NCBI GenBank assembly: GCA_013399895.1 | Contig: VXBA01004182.1 | Location: 195,292-259,291 of the forward strand | Origin: Serilophus lunatus | Taxonomy: Eukaryota > Chordata > Aves > Passeriformes > Eurylaimidae | Direction: 5' to 3' | Length of the DNA: 64,000 nucleotides | Shown here: positions 26,856-40,090 of the stretch, piece after piece | How the letters are laid out: each line of letters opens with the position of its first letter | Numbering within the stretch: the first letter of the stretch is position 1 | Translations under genes and position numbers: made by a program | The notes under the pieces: generated by a model | The model's input: only the letters and a program-made list of their open reading frames with translations | The model's database searches: none | Told to the model about the DNA's origin: nothing

Positions 26856-27485
26856 TGTGATGGTTTGTGGGCCGATGAGGAAGACAGGAAAAAAACAAAA
26901 AACAAACAAACAAAAAAAACCCCAAACCAAACCGAAACAAAACAAGCACCTCCTTTCCTCTCCATGGACCAGCAAGGGGGGCAGGGCTGAGCCCCGAGCC
27001 AGGGGCTGGGGATGGGACACCCTTAGTTTTAGGTGCCTGGCCAGGCTTTGGGGGCCAGGGGGATGGGGCACAGGAAGTTTTGAGGCCAAACGTGACCTGC
27101 CCAGCACTTGTTGGGGCAAGAGCCTATTTCATCAAGAAAAACTACAGAGAGCCGTGTCCCCTCCTCGGCGGCTGGCACGCCGGGCTATGCTGTGGGGAGG
27201 GAGTGCTTTGTCTCCTCGATTTCCCATCAGTCCCTGTTGTCGGGAGGTACATGGGGAAAAGGGGCACAGACTGGGCAAAGCAGACGGAGAACTCTGGGAA
27301 GGTAGGCAGAGATTTTGAGGAGGAGGCGACGTACGCTCCCTGTCTTTTTGTGCTGGATGCGAGCACGCGTGGTTGCTCAGACTGCCCTCCTCAATGCTGG
27401 CGACGGAGGAACTCCGGTACGACCCCCGCTGCCCCGGCTTTGTCCTGCCAACACCACCAACCACTGTTTCCAGCTGCAGAAACCA

Positions 27486-27562
<77 letters not shown>

Positions 27563-27790
27563 AGATACCACCCCAGCCGGGGGCCACTGCAGAACCCCTA
27601 CCGAAGATCTGGGTTATTGTGCTCCCATCTCTGACTCTTGCCCGTGTTCCCGCAGGAGTCCCCGATCCCTCTTGGTCCCTGGACTGAATGCCATGGCCCC
27701 ATGTCCATCGCGGGGGGGTCTCTGGGCCCGTCATCATCATGAACTTTTCACCTTTACTGCAGGACTTGTTCAAGGTGATTTGTAGTTCTT
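26856..27790. other. Isolated GC- and CpG-rich block with (CA)n, possibly an LTR
   Basis: About 0.9 kb of GC-rich sequence in an AT-rich setting, densest in CpG at about 27160-27430. It begins with TGTGATGGTTTG, similar to LTR starts in birds, followed by an A-rich tract (26886-26945). It contains a long (CA)n run. No matching CA end, polyadenylation signal or target-site duplication was found, so an LTR is only one reading. A CpG island or promoter of an unseen gene is the other. Long overlapping open frames on both strands run straight through the CA repeat and are not credible proteins. Confidence 0.35.
27493..27561. repeat. (CA)n dinucleotide microsatellite
   Basis: An uninterrupted CA repeat of about 69 bp, preceded by an imperfect CCACACACACC start. 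Confidence 0.97.
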
Positions 27791-30700
27791 CTTGTTACTT
27801 ACCATATTGGCCCAGTTTCTTGATGGTCCAATCTGGTTATAGAAAGCTTAAGCAAAAGTTGTGGCCCACCCAAAAAAGGCCTCCTGCAAGGGCTAGCTTT
27901 AACATTTTTACATTTAAACCAAAGCCTTATTCTAAATTAGACTAATAATACATGTGAACATTATAATATAAATTCTACTCATTAGTGAAAGCAAAATTTT
28001 ACTAATAAAGCCATTACATCTCACAGTTATAGACTGTTCTGAGTAAATATTCATCTGTACAATAAAAATTGGTACCAGTATCAAAAGCTATATTTGTGTG
28101 ACTTTATATATCAAGGTATAATTTAAATCAAACTGCACTCAGGTAATTTGTTGTATTTTTTTTTCTAGTTATATGCATAAACCTGTGATATATTTTGCTT
28201 TTTAATGCATTAGCCTATCATAGTTAAGTAACAAGTAAAAAACCATTATTTACAATCATTTTTAAAACTTTTTTTTCAGGAAAATCAGATGGCATGTCTC
28301 ATGTAAATTACACAATCAGTATTCATCAGAGTATACAGGTTAGTTTGTGCAAAATAACGTCCTTATTCAGCTAGCAGAAAAGCAAGCAAGCTTATAGAGA
28401 AGCAGAAATTAAGGAAGATGGAGGGATGATGATAGTTGCAAATATAAGAAGTGAGTGTTTTGGGGTACAAGAGATACTTTCTGTTATAAAATCACATTGG
28501 CGTGGTGTTTTTACAACTTGTGTAGAAGCAGCATAAGCAAAAAATCCAGATTTAACTTTTCTTGATTGTTAGTTGTAATTTCTTCCTGTATTTAATTTTT
28601 GTCCACATAGTTGAGTGACAGTGTTTCAGGGTAAAAACAAGAACCTGAAACTGTATTACCATATGGATTGCACACCTGCCATTAATGTCTGTAATGAAAT
28701 TTATTGTCAAAAAGACTCTATAAATTCTTTAAACAGGATACCTGAACTGCTTCAGCATACTTTCTTAAAGTTAATCATGTTTTGTACTTCAAGATATGTT
28801 TTTCACATTTATTCTTGAAGGTATATTGCTCTTTTAAAATACTTTATCTGATAAGCAAGTGGGTTTCCAGTTTCATAACTTGGCTGCTTGGATCAGTTTC
28901 CTTGTCTCTCTTCATTGTCCCCTTGAAGTCCTCTTACAATGAAATGAAGAGGAAAGCTGTCTAAGATTTCTCATCTCCTTTACTTCTATGTAGCCTTGAG
29001 ATGTTGTATGAGCTACGACATGTACGTATGTAGGAGTATGAACACTATTAATGCTGCACTTAGCTATACTCAAGGACATATCCAAGAAGAGGGTCAAGGA
29101 TCAATTGCTTAATTTATTTCCCTTTCAATTTTTTTTATTTTTTTAATATACAATTAGATTAATTAAGGAACAGAAGAGTCGCTCAGAATTTATTTTTTTT
29201 AAAATGATATGGCGTCTTTTTATATTTTCATTCTAAACCAAAGGCTCAGTCATGTTTATATACTAAGATATTGACAAGAATAAATCCTGTCAGCAAGTGA
29301 TTTTCCATCTTCTGCTTTCTCATAACATATCAAGGACCCAAGAACCTACAAATCATTGTTCTCAGCAGTAGTGATGTTTATTAATGTATTAATCAGTAAG
29401 CTAAGTGAAGAAATCATAATATTGTAAGAAGAAAAAATAGATTTTATATAAATTCTGTTATATCCTTATCACTGAGACTTAGTAATCATTCCTTTTCACT
29501 TAGAAGGTTATTATTCTGGCAAATACATGTGCATCTTAGAATAGGAAACAATGAAAATTACTTGTTTTGTTAAAATACTGAAAAAAGAAGGAATGATACA
29601 GTGTTATAATTGTACTGCCCCAACAAAAAGCAACATTATTTATTATATAAAAGTGGAGGTAATTCTTTACATTCTGTCCTTGGAAGGTCTTTTCATAACT
29701 CTAATTCTCTCATTGAGAAAGCAAAGGTCTGACTTCTGTCAGGAAGTTCTGCTGTGATGTTTCACCTTTTACATGGTATTTCTTCTTTAGTGTGCGTTCA
29801 GAGGAAATAACTGCCATCCTTTTCAGAATAGGATAGTAGGTAGCAATCAATATTTCTGAAAAAGCTTAGGGAACATACTGTTATTGTGTGCCTTTTGGCA
29901 TATTTTGATCCTGCTGAAGAATGTTTGTTCTCTTCAGTAATCTAGCCAGAGACTTGACCCTATCATTCCTTTAAAATGAATGATTTCTTTAATTCTTTTC
30001 TAAGCACTGCTGTATTTGAGAGAAAATATTTGGGGTATATGTGTTGACTGAAAATGTTCTTGAAACTCTGAGTATTGTTTGCTTTATGACACATTCTAGG
30101 AAAAAGAACTCTAAATTCTTTGCAAATACATAGGATCAAATAAGAAATAATGGACAAAAAGAGATCCCAGAACACCTAACTCCACTTTGGATTTCTTTCT
30201 TAAGGGAAGTAAACTACAATCTAAGCACAGGTGTTTTAAAGAATTCTCCTTTTTCTACTGTTGTCCATAGACCCAACTATGAAATGCTGAAGCAGGATAA
30301 AGTACCATGAGGAGAAAAAAATGGTGCAATGTAGATGTGTTAAAATATGTGTCTAAAAAAGTAAGTTTGATTTCTCAAAACTGCCTTTCTGAGTTAAATG
30401 GAAGAGGCAAATATTTCATAACGTCACAACAAAAGCATTTAACTTATAGATGTATTACATGTCTGTAGTACGACCAGCACATGACTTTCTTTGGTAGGTG
30501 GAAGGTAGAATTTCTATTAGTTCAATGTTGTACTATTATAAAAAAAAATTTTCCTTAACATATTGGTTTTAAATACTACAGAAACAAACAATTATATCTT
30601 GAAAATTACTAAATGTTAATTTTCTGCTCTTCTTTTATCTGTGTGATGTCATTCTCACTACCAAAAATTCCTAATGTTTAAATGAGATTGCGGAAGCCTG

Positions 30701-31835
30701 AGGGGATTTTGTTATATTTGTGCACATAGATTTATTCTGTTATAGAGTTTACTGATATAAATCCTGGGAAAATTATTTTTGTGTATGTATGTCTTATACC
30801 TACTCAGAGAAAACCTTATGAATTTCTCCTTTCCTTAAGTATTGTCTAAGAAAGTACCATCCTGTATGTAAAACAATTAAAAATCCAGAAAGGCTGCTAA
30901 TACAACATTTTATGAGGTAAAACAGCTCTGAAATGCATCTGCTTTGGACAGTTTTTACTGAAGAATGCTTGTTCACCAAATATGCCTTTGAATGAAGCAA
31001 ATGTCCTCCATGAATCCTTCAGGGTACCTGACCCTAGAGTGATTGCCCTCTTTCCAATGTCTGTCTGCTTGTACAGTATTTCTGCTGTTCTGCAATGGCC
31101 TGGTGTGTATTCTTCTACTTAATGATTGTTATTAATATCAGAACTGTCATGATATTAAATTTCATCAATATTTCACAGAATCCAAGATGTTTGCAGTTCA
31201 CTGAAAAATTACTTTTGTCCAACTTAAATTAAAACCAAATTAAAAAGCAGGATAAAATAGAGCATACTGTAAACAATTACATTTCTATTGAAGTAAAAAA
31301 AAATAAAATTAGATAAGTTATTCTTCAGAAACAATGTTCATATAATCACTTTTATTTTTCCAAGAGTGTGCTTACCTCACTCAGCAGATGTTGCTCAGTG
31401 TTCTTTGATATTTTATCTTTGATATTTTTAATCTCTACCTTCCATATTTCATGTCAAACTTCATTTAATGAACATTATGTAAAATTTGTACTGAATAAAA
31501 ATATATAAATTTTCTTCCAGGAAGTTCTGCAGTGATCTCATTTTAAATTTTAGTTTTTAAAACATTTATGACTGTTTTCTTTCATTGTCCATGTAGTACA
31601 GATTGGTGTTATTATAATTTCAAATTCCCTGCTAGGAAACTGGAGATTTAAGGTAACTGATATCAAAGTCACTGGGATTTGTTTCCTAATAAAAGGTATC
31701 CATATGGAATCTGATATCTTAAAAGTTCTTGCTGTTGGTAGGAAACAGAAGAAGTACCAAGGATATCAGAATATGGAAGATAGCCTGCCATCTAGTTAAG
31801 ACACTTAGGTTGTCAGCTGATTTTCCATGTATTGT
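27791..31835. other. AT-rich non-coding DNA
   Basis: About 4 kb without a recognised exon, LTR or LINE piece. Confidence 0.5.
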
Positions 31836-32068
31836 CATAGCATTGTAAAATATCTTGATTTAGAAGGGACTCTTAAGAATCATCAAGTCCAATTCCCTGC
31901 TTCTCACATGAAAACCTAAAAGCAAACCATGACTTTATCCTTGGACTCTGACAGGCTTGGTGCCATGACCACTACTCTGAGGTTCCTGTTCCGGTGACTG
32001 ATCATCTCCTCAGTGAAGAAACTTATCCAAATATGCAATCTGAACTTCCCCTAATGTAGCTTCATTCG
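31836..32068 (-). mobile_element. CR1 LINE, 3' part of an interrupted copy
   Basis: On the minus strand this is the 3' end of a CR1 copy. The plus strand shows TCATAGCATTG, AGAATCATCAAGTCCAATTC and a GGTTCCTGTTCCGGTGACTG stretch. It breaks at the 5-bp target site attcg, where a family A LTR is inserted. The rest of the same CR1 resumes at 33599. Confidence 0.8.
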
Positions 32069-33005
32069 TGTAGTAAGTTTGAATATTGTTTATTCTCTGG
32101 AGAGGGAGGATGTTTATGTTGTTTGCCTGTTAAAGCATTAAAACCATTTTCTTTTGTTTTCCCCAAAACTCCCAGGAGTGGAGAACAGAGTGGGGTTGGC
32201 TGATCCCAGCTCCGGGGACCTCGGGCTCAGTGGGCCTGGGGCATGCGATGGGGTGGCATGAAGCCAAGACTGGGTTCAGGACCATCCTGGCCGCTCTCCC
32301 GGACTCCCGCTCGCTGGTGCTGCAAAGGTGGAGTGGCTCATCCCCACCACAGAGCGGTGGCGAGCTGGGCTGACCTCGAGAGCCGCTCAGGTGCTGCTCC
32401 CACTGCTTCTCCGACGTTTTGCAGTGGTGCATGTGTGTGGGGTGTCTTCCCCGCAGCTATGTCGGCTTAGACAGAGACCAGTAGTACTCCCATAGGAGCA
32501 GCAGGCACGGAGCTGTTCTCCTGCCCCACATACGAAAATCCCAGTGTCTGCAGGGTTTCTCCCGCTCATCCCCTTGGCGGCTCTGCACCCACTGCCCAGT
32601 CCACGTGGCAGAGTAGAGCAGGGCGGGCGGCAGCAAATCTCGGTGCCTGAGCCTGCTGTGCCGATGTCCTCCCCACGCCGCAGCAAGCTGAGCTAAGCTG
32701 GGCAGTCACTTGGGCGTGGACCCCAGGTCCTGCACAGCATGGTGGTGCAGAGCAGTGCGAGACAACGGTTTCTTCCGGTGGGCATCTGGCAAGAGCCCCG
32801 CTGGAGGTGACTGCGGCCCTGCCCAGCGCTGCCATGAGGCGTGTGGCAGCGGCTGCCCCACAGTGGCCCCCACCACCCTCAGCCGGTCCCTCCAGGCAGC
32901 AGGGGCCCCACAGGCAGTGCCACTGGCCTCAGGAGTGCCCTGTAGCTGGCGCCGGTGGTGGCCAGTGGCTGCCAGAGCCTGAGCACATGGCAGGTTTGGC
33001 AGGAA

Positions 33006-33015
33006 CCGCCATCTT
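33006..33015 (+). promoter_or_regulatory. YY1-type motif in the U3 of family A copy 3
   Basis: CCGCCATCTT matches the YY1 consensus fully and sits about 110 bp upstream of the TATA box, as in copy 1. Function is inferred. Confidence 0.45.
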
Positions 33016-33122
33016 GCTTATGGTGAAATCCCAGGCAGAGGGGCGGCACCCAATGCCACCGACCAATAAAAAGTCAGCCTGGCCAGAAAGAGGACTCTTG
33101 ACTTCACACAATATCAAAAGCC

Positions 33123-33130
33123 CATAAAAG
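33123..33130 (+). promoter_or_regulatory. TATA box of family A copy 3
   Basis: CATAAAAG lies 60 bp after CCAAT (33063-33067), the same arrangement as in copies 1, 2 and 4. Confidence 0.6.
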
Positions 33131-33598
33131 CCAGAACCCTGGAAGTCCTGTCCCTTTTTGACTCATTTGCGTATTCCAGATAGCATCAAGTGTCATTTCT
33201 CCTGGCTCCCTTCACCACGCAGCTGCATCAGAGCTCCAACAGTAGCACCAGGGACCACCCAGCTGCAACAGTGTGGTAACTGTTCCCCTTAGGTTCCTGG
33301 GGAGAGAGTGCTTCTCACTGTTTTTTTCTTTCCTTTTTCAAAAGCTCCAAGACTGAGAGATACCATCTTCGAGGTGGTTTTCCCTTCCTTCCTTCTGCTC
33401 CTCAGCCCGCCAGTCTGCTTGGAAAAGCAGTTTGTTATTTGTTTTCTTTTTATTTTTATTTTTAATGCAGAACATTGTCAAGTTTCTTGTGTGTATTTGT
33501 AGTTTTTGTGCCCCATAGAAAATAAACCTGTGTTTTCTGTTACATCTTTATTCAGTTTTTTGTCACTGTTGTGCCCCCTAATAGTTCAAAGCACCACA

Positions 33599-33690
33599 AT
33601 TCACTTCTCATGTCCTGTGGCTGGTCACTGGAGGAGACCAGCACCTGCCCTTCCATTTCCTCCCCTGAGGAAGAAGTACTGTGATGAGGA
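33599..33690 (-). mobile_element. CR1 LINE, 5' part of the interrupted copy
   Basis: The CR1 broken at 32068 continues here (plus strand CTTCTCATGTCCTGTGGCTG, then GTCACTGGAGGAGACCAGCA). Taking out the LTR and one copy of the duplication restores a continuous CR1 reading. The upper boundary is approximate. Confidence 0.7.
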
Positions 33691-36104
33691 TGTCCATTGT
33701 CAATATAGACCAAGCAGACCCTTGGCTCAGAATGACTGTTTTCTTTGTCTCCGCAGTTATTCTAAAATATTTGGTTTTATATTGTGTTTGCTTTCCCCAA
33801 TGATACCTTGTTAACTGATGTTCAGGAGAGACCACCAGCTTCTGTGGAATATGTAGATCAAACAGACCATCCAGAAAATAAAAACATACCACTATCAAAT
33901 CACAAATAAAATACTATTATAGTGATTTGGCATGATAAATAAACAAACCAAGGCTTAAATGCATATTTTTCAGTACATAATCTTGTAATTGAATTTTTTT
34001 CTCTTTAATTTGTATTCTTCACATTTTACAGTGTCTTCAGTAAAGGAGGCGCAACTGAGCCAGCTCAATTCTCTCTACAGTCCTTATTCATCACTGAGTA
34101 TCTTACATCCTATTCACAAATTAATACAGAAATTTAAAATGTAACATCAGCCTACAAATAGACTCAAGGTGTTTGATTAACACGACAGACAACTGAAAGA
34201 CTGTATGTCTACTCTGAATTCCAAAGCTGTAAAGGCTCAGACTCACACAGGTGACCAACTGGCCTTCCTCAAATTTTCTGCAGCTGCAGAAACCTCAGTA
34301 GGGCTGCAAATACTTGCCATGTATCTCTAAGAATACATAGAGCCCCTATCATTGGGCTCTACCTTTTTCAGTTACAGTTCATTGTTTCTACTTCTTCCAT
34401 TGGTTTAATCTATTCTTTCATGGCAATTTGTGTCATTTTTCTGCTGCTGGGGACCCAAAGAAGCACAAAACTGGTACGAATTTCATGACTACCTCTTTTC
34501 AATATAAGAAGAATTCAAGTTCTTTAACATTTGAAAGTTTCTTTCTTGGAATATTCTAGAAATGGTTGCAAGGAAGATGCTATTTTCCACAGGACAACAA
34601 GACTTGTTTGTGGGTTTGTTCCCCCCCCAGTGTTCTCCTTATTATTACAATCTCAAGAAAAATCACTGTATCTTAAAATTTATGCAATCCATATAATCTG
34701 AACAGAAGCATTTTTAAATTTCTGTTTCTGAACCTACGTTCATTGTTTTTGTGTATAAAAACCTGATAACAGTGATTATAATAGAGGACATTGTTTAGAT
34801 TTATTGCTGTTGTAGCAGTTTTGTGATCTATAAGGGCAATCAAAAATGCGTACAGCTGCATATGATTTACCAATTACCAGTGTCCAAAGCATCTATCTCT
34901 GGCAGATGTTTCAGAAGCTGCTAATTTTAAATTGCATCAAAAAGAATCTTGAGCACTTGGGTCTTGTAAAATGTAAAATTATTAGCTTAGCTTCTACAGT
35001 GTTTTAGAAGATTTTGTGGTTTTTTTTTCAATAATAATGTTTGAGTAAGCAAAAATCTATTATGTCATTAGGGAAATTAAGTAGGATTCTATGCTCATGC
35101 TAATCTGTGTTTGAATAGTGGTTTCTTTCAACAAATGAAAGAAATATTATGCTTTGAGGTTTTATACACTCAGTAGATGTGTCTATCCTTAAACACTATA
35201 AAGCATCTCTGTAATTCTCATTTACTCTCTCAGAAGTGTGCAAATATTTGTGAACAATTCTGGCAAACTGCAGCCTCAAATAGTAATTTCAAACTACCCT
35301 CAAGAGATTGTGTACAAGTCTCATGCACTATGACCCTTATGNCTTACTTATCACTAATTACAATGTTTTTGCTACAAAGTTTACTTTTTGCATTATCAAC
35401 AACAGGCAGTCTGCTGGCAGCAGTAGCTCTTCCAAACATGGTTCACTGCTACACGGTGTCATGTGCTTTTACTTATCCAATGGTGTGCTGAGATTCACAG
35501 CGAACCACTATTTTAAGGGTATACTCGAATATTTTCAAGATTAATTTCATCAACCAATGCCAGGCTGCTGACAGACTTGCCATCTTCTCCAACACTACTA
35601 CAACTTACATTTGCTAATGGTACTAATGCAAAGCTTTCTGTAGCAATAAGGTGTTAATAGACAAATGCAGGATGATTTGAAATTCTGAGATGTAGAATTT
35701 GCCTCAGATTGCTGTGTTAATTGTGTTGATGCATCTTTTCATTGTCATTCAGGGACTTAAGTAAAAATCTGTAATAATACTGTTTGAGTATTATTGAGTT
35801 TGGGAGTGGGGTGAGAGGAAAGGTGTATTGGTTTGTTTGGTTGGGGTTTTTTTGGTTACTTGCTTGTGTTTTTTCTGGTTGTGAATTGCTGATAATTTTC
35901 CCGAAGGTGTCATAAAGAACAGAAAAATGCTCTTAATTAATTCATTGCATTTTAACTCAGTGTTATGAGATAACATCTATTCTTCATGTGTTCTTACCTA
36001 CAAATTTTGTCATTGTTTTTTTTCTGAATTAAATCAAACAAACATTAGAAACATTAAACAACGTTTATCAAGGCAATTATACAGGACTACTGCCAGAAAA
36101 AGAC

Positions 36105-36140
<36 letters not shown>

Positions 36141-37150
36141 TTATACTCCAGTCTTATGTAGAATTTTAATGTATTTTAGGACATCAGGAAAAAAAAGGTG
36201 ATAGTAAAAATGAAAAAAAAAATAGTAAAAAAAAGTAAAATAATTTACTGCTATTTTATATTTTTTTGACATTTATAGTATTTGATGGCTTCAAGTAGAT
36301 TATTACAATTCGATACAAGAAATGTGAGTGTAGAAGTCAACCATTTTCAGGTCAGAAAAAATAGAAAGAAATAACATAATTTTTTTATCTGATCTAACTT
36401 TCAAATTTTTGACATAGCTTCCCTCTGGATATTAATTTCTGAATAAAAGAAAGATCGGAAGAGTAGAAAGGAATTAATTTCCAAAGGATTTAATAGTACC
36501 TTTTCCTTATGATTCACTAGTATTGGAAAAGTGTAACCTTAGCTCTAGATTGTATCTTTTTGAGGACAACCTTTAAATCAGAAATTGAGATAAAGCATAA
36601 AACTAATTAATCTAAAAATGCTATATGGAGCATGATGTCTGCTTTATTTCAAAATATGATAATTTATTAATCTTCTTATCTAAAATGGGCTTTCTGGCAC
36701 TTTTTGACAGGGCACTCAGACTATTTGCATTGAACCATCACTATCTATTTTATTATTAGCTATTGTAAATTTCATATGTAATATGGTGTGTAAATCAGGT
36801 TTATTTTCTAGAATAGTAGGCTATTGAAAAGAAAAAAAGCACATGCTCCAGTAGAACCCTTTATAGAGTCATTATTGTCTAGCTATTTGTTTGCAAAGCC
36901 AATCAAGTTCATACTTACACTGACATCTGGTCACTTTTAAATTTTTTCTGGCTGATATATAATGAAATTAATCATGTTCAAAAAATAAAATATATGTTAC
37001 TGCACATGGTATGTTCAATAAAAATACTGCAATAGAGATTTTGCACATTTAATTTACGTGTTAAAAATCAGAAGTAATGTAATTAAAAATAGATGAATTA
37101 CACTGGGATTAACCCAATCCCATATGCAACTCACAGAGAATTTTATAAAA
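33691..37150. other. AT-rich non-coding DNA with an A29 run
   Basis: No gene recognised. Contains a single N at 35342 with no duplicated flank, and an uninterrupted A29 run at 36108-36136 with no recognisable retrocopy body upstream. Confidence 0.5.
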
Positions 37151-37154
37151 CATA

Positions 37155-37497
37155 TGTTGTAGTTTAGGAATGGTATTCCCCAGTTTTTTGTTCCCACTGA
37201 AACACTCCAAACCATGAGCTGTTTGCTCACGCTCCTGCATCTACACCCTCCACCTCCTCCCCTTGCAGCAGGATGGAGAGGAGAATTGGAGGCACAAAAG
37301 ATAAAGATCACAGTTGAGATAAGAACAATTCACTGGAAAGAGCTAATGAAATAAGAAAATTAACAGTAACAGCAACAATATTGATAAGAGAGTGCACAAG
37401 AAAAGAGGTCAGTGATTCACATGATTGGTCATCACATGGAGCCTGAATAACCAAGGTGTCCTGATCAGGCCCATCCTGGCATGAAGTAAAACCAACA
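37155..37497 (-). mobile_element. Short solo LTR related to the 21.8-kb LTR
   Basis: The left edge TGTTGTAGTTTAGGAATGGT, with TATTCCCCAG after it, parallels TGTTATGGTTTAAGAATGGT and TATTCTCCA at 21790. Both share a GATAAGA...AACAGTAACAGCAACAA stretch. The right edge ends AACCAACA. The four bases cata flank both sides (37151-37154 and 37498-37501). It is about 130 bp shorter than its relative, so it carries internal deletions. Confidence 0.6.
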
Positions 37498-37501
37498 CAT
37501 A

Positions 37502-39088
37502 TCTTTAGTCGAGTATGCATTGAAAAAAACCCCACATATTTTCTTTTACATCTGTCTCCTTATCTTTAGTCCTGAATTTGCACTTCCACTGTGCTTTGCT
37601 GTGTACTGTCTTTCACTATGGGCAAGCACAAGCCTTCAGCTGCAGGATGGATAACATTAATAGTAATCCTTTAGCGCCAGTAAGAGCTATCTGCAAATTC
37701 ACACAAACTCTAGGCTTACCTTACTAAAGATCTCCTTCATCTCAAAGGAAAAAAAAAAAGAAAAAAACCCCACAGCAAAACACAGTCACTCTCCCATGTA
37801 GAACTCCTGAGTTCTGTTTGTTTTTTATATTAAATTAATACATCTGAAAGACACAGATGCATTGTTAAAAATATTTTATCATATTTCCATGTTATCTAGC
37901 CTGAATGGTGGTGACTGCAGCTTGGAAGAAATCTAGCACAATACAAGAGATGTTGTATGTATGTAAGCTGTCCCACAAACTCACAGAGATATTTTGCTAA
38001 GCTTCCAACTTACAAGAACACCTGAGAATCCTTGCTTTTTTTCCTGTGAAAATTGAATATACCTCTTACTAAAATCAATTACAACAGTGTCATCAGGTAG
38101 GCTTCAGCATGGATAACACTGCCTAGTTACAGTAGCTACAGTGATGTGAACTTTGTAGCACTCTCATGCAATTGTGTGAACATCTGCTTTTATTGCTCTC
38201 CTACTTCCTTGCTTTTCAAAATCTGAATAGTTTTTCCTATTATGATCTATACTAGACAAAGCCATGAATTTTAAGCATCTTTTTCACATGTGCTGTGGAA
38301 TGAAATAATTTTCCTTTCTCATCAAACAATCTGTGTAATTAGAGTACTTTTAGCTGTCTGTATCAAACAATTACAGTATTAATTGCTGGGGGTTGGACTA
38401 TACTAGTGAGCATGTAAGCAAAATTTTATAAATGTGATTACATTGTTGCAAGTGTATTGTGTAATTGTGTTGCATGAATGGCATTTCTAGAGACAACAAA
38501 TCTTTTTCTCCAGAACTCAACAACAACAAATTTTTCAGATCTTCCTTATAGATAGTCAGTTCTTTGTCCTCAAGGGATATTTCCCTTTCCTATATCTCAA
38601 CTTTCCCCTTTAGATTTGAAAGGCTTAATTCTGACTTGATTAATTTAGGTTTTATGCTAAAAAAAAAATTTATTTTTAAAAAAGCTGATCTGTGAAGCCA
38701 TAACTGGCAGCTTACTGTGGCTCAGAGTCTTTTGAGAAACCTCTGGGAGTTTACTGAAAGCTAACCCCTGGTCTTGTTACTGTGTCTTCTTAAAAAATAA
38801 GTATGGGATGCACAGCAGCAATTTACCTCAGTTTGTTAACACATCCTTGGCATATTATTCTAATCATTAGGAAGACATCTGAAGTGTAAAAGCTTTTGTA
38901 CACACATGGCCTGTTTGTTAAACTGAGAGTATATTGTGCTTCAAGATAGCTCTTCTAGGCTTCCCTTGCAAACTTAACTATTCCATTATCCTCCTAAAGT
39001 ATGACCTGTGCAATCTCACCTGTGACAGGTCAGTCTCACAAGCAAATATTCTTGAGACAGCAGCCTTTGCTAACCATGACGATATTCA
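37502..39088. other. AT-rich non-coding DNA
   Basis: No gene or repeat recognised. Confidence 0.5.
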
Positions 39089-40090
39089 TAGGATCAGAGA
39101 ATGGCCTGGGTTGGAAGGGATCATAAAGATTATCTCATTCGAACCCCTCTGCCTTGGGAAGGGACACCTTCCACTAGACTAGGATGCTCAGAGCTCCATC
39201 CAATCTGTCCTTGAAAAATTCTGGGGCTGGGACATTCACAACTTCTCTGGGTAGCCTGGCCAATTCCTCAGTACCCTCACAGTAAAGAATTTTTTCCTGA
39301 TCTAATATAAGCCTATACTCTTTCAGTTTGAAGGCATTTGCCATTGTTCTGTTAGTACATGCCCATGTGAAAATTCTCTCTTCATTTTGACTTCCTTCAG
39401 GTACTGCAAGGTCACCTTGAAGCCTTCTCTTTTCCAGGCTGAAAGTTCCAATTCTCTTAGCCTTAATTCATAGGAGAGGTTGTACACCCCTCTAGACATC
39501 TTGATGGCTCTCCTCTGGACTCACTCCAACAGTTGATGTTGTTTCTGTGCTGGGGACCCCAGAGCTGGATGCAGCACTCCAGATGGGGTTTAACCAGAAT
39601 GGAATAGAGGGGCAAAGTCACCTCCTTCACGCTGCTGGCTATGGTTCTTTTGATGCAACTCGAGACACAATCAGCTCTGTGGACTGCAAGCACAGGTTGC
39701 CAGCTGGTGTCAAGACTCATCCACCAGCACCCCCCAAATCCTTTTCAGCAGGTCTGCTCTCTATCTGTTCATCCTCCAGCCTCTGTTGATACCAGGGTTT
39801 GCCCCAACCCAGGTGCAGCACCTTGCAATTAGTCTTGTTATACCTCAAGAGATTCTTATGGGCCCACTTCCGAAGCTTGTCCAGGTCCCTCTGGTAGGCA
39901 TCCTGTCCTTCAGGCTTGTCAACAACACCACTCAACTTGGCATCTTCTGCAAATTTGCTGAGGGTGCAGTCGATCCCTTGACATAGTCATCGACGAAGAT
40001 ATTAAAGAACACTGGTGTCAGTATAGATCTCTGGGGGACACAACTTGTCACTGATGTCCATTGGGACTCTGAGCCATTAATTCCTACCAT
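39089..40090 (-). mobile_element. CR1 LINE, 1 kb 3' portion with RT remnants
   Basis: The longest CR1 copy here. Minus-strand frames at 39717-39935 and 39463-39720 hold CR1 ORF2 pieces (QRDLDKLRKWAHKNLLRYNK, PAEKDLG, then LPLYSILVKPHLECCIQLWG). They lie in different frames with stops between them, so the gene is dead. The 3' region runs to the GAATGGCCTGGGTTGGAAGG motif near 39100, on the plus strand. The 5' end is truncated, as usual for CR1. Confidence 0.9.

Larger units (their letters stand above)
32069..33598 (+). mobile_element. Family A solo LTR, copy 3, inserted in a CR1
   Basis: 1530 bp, starting TGTAGTAAGTTTGAA and ending AAGCACCACA. Flanks are attcg (32064-32068) and attca (33599-33603), a 5-bp target-site duplication with one CpG-type change. 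The start matches the provirus LTR start (TGTAGTGGGTTAGGAA) and shares its GGAGAGGGA and TTTGCCT motifs. CCAAT is at 33063-33067, CATAAAAG at 33123-33130 and AATAAA at 33521-33526. The U3 is GC-rich and codes for nothing credible. Confidence 0.88.

Noticed and set aside
27080..27785. Open frames of 104-213 codons on both strands through the (CA)n tract
   Set aside because: A CA repeat is open in all frames as alternating residues. Both strands give long frames at once and none has a domain.
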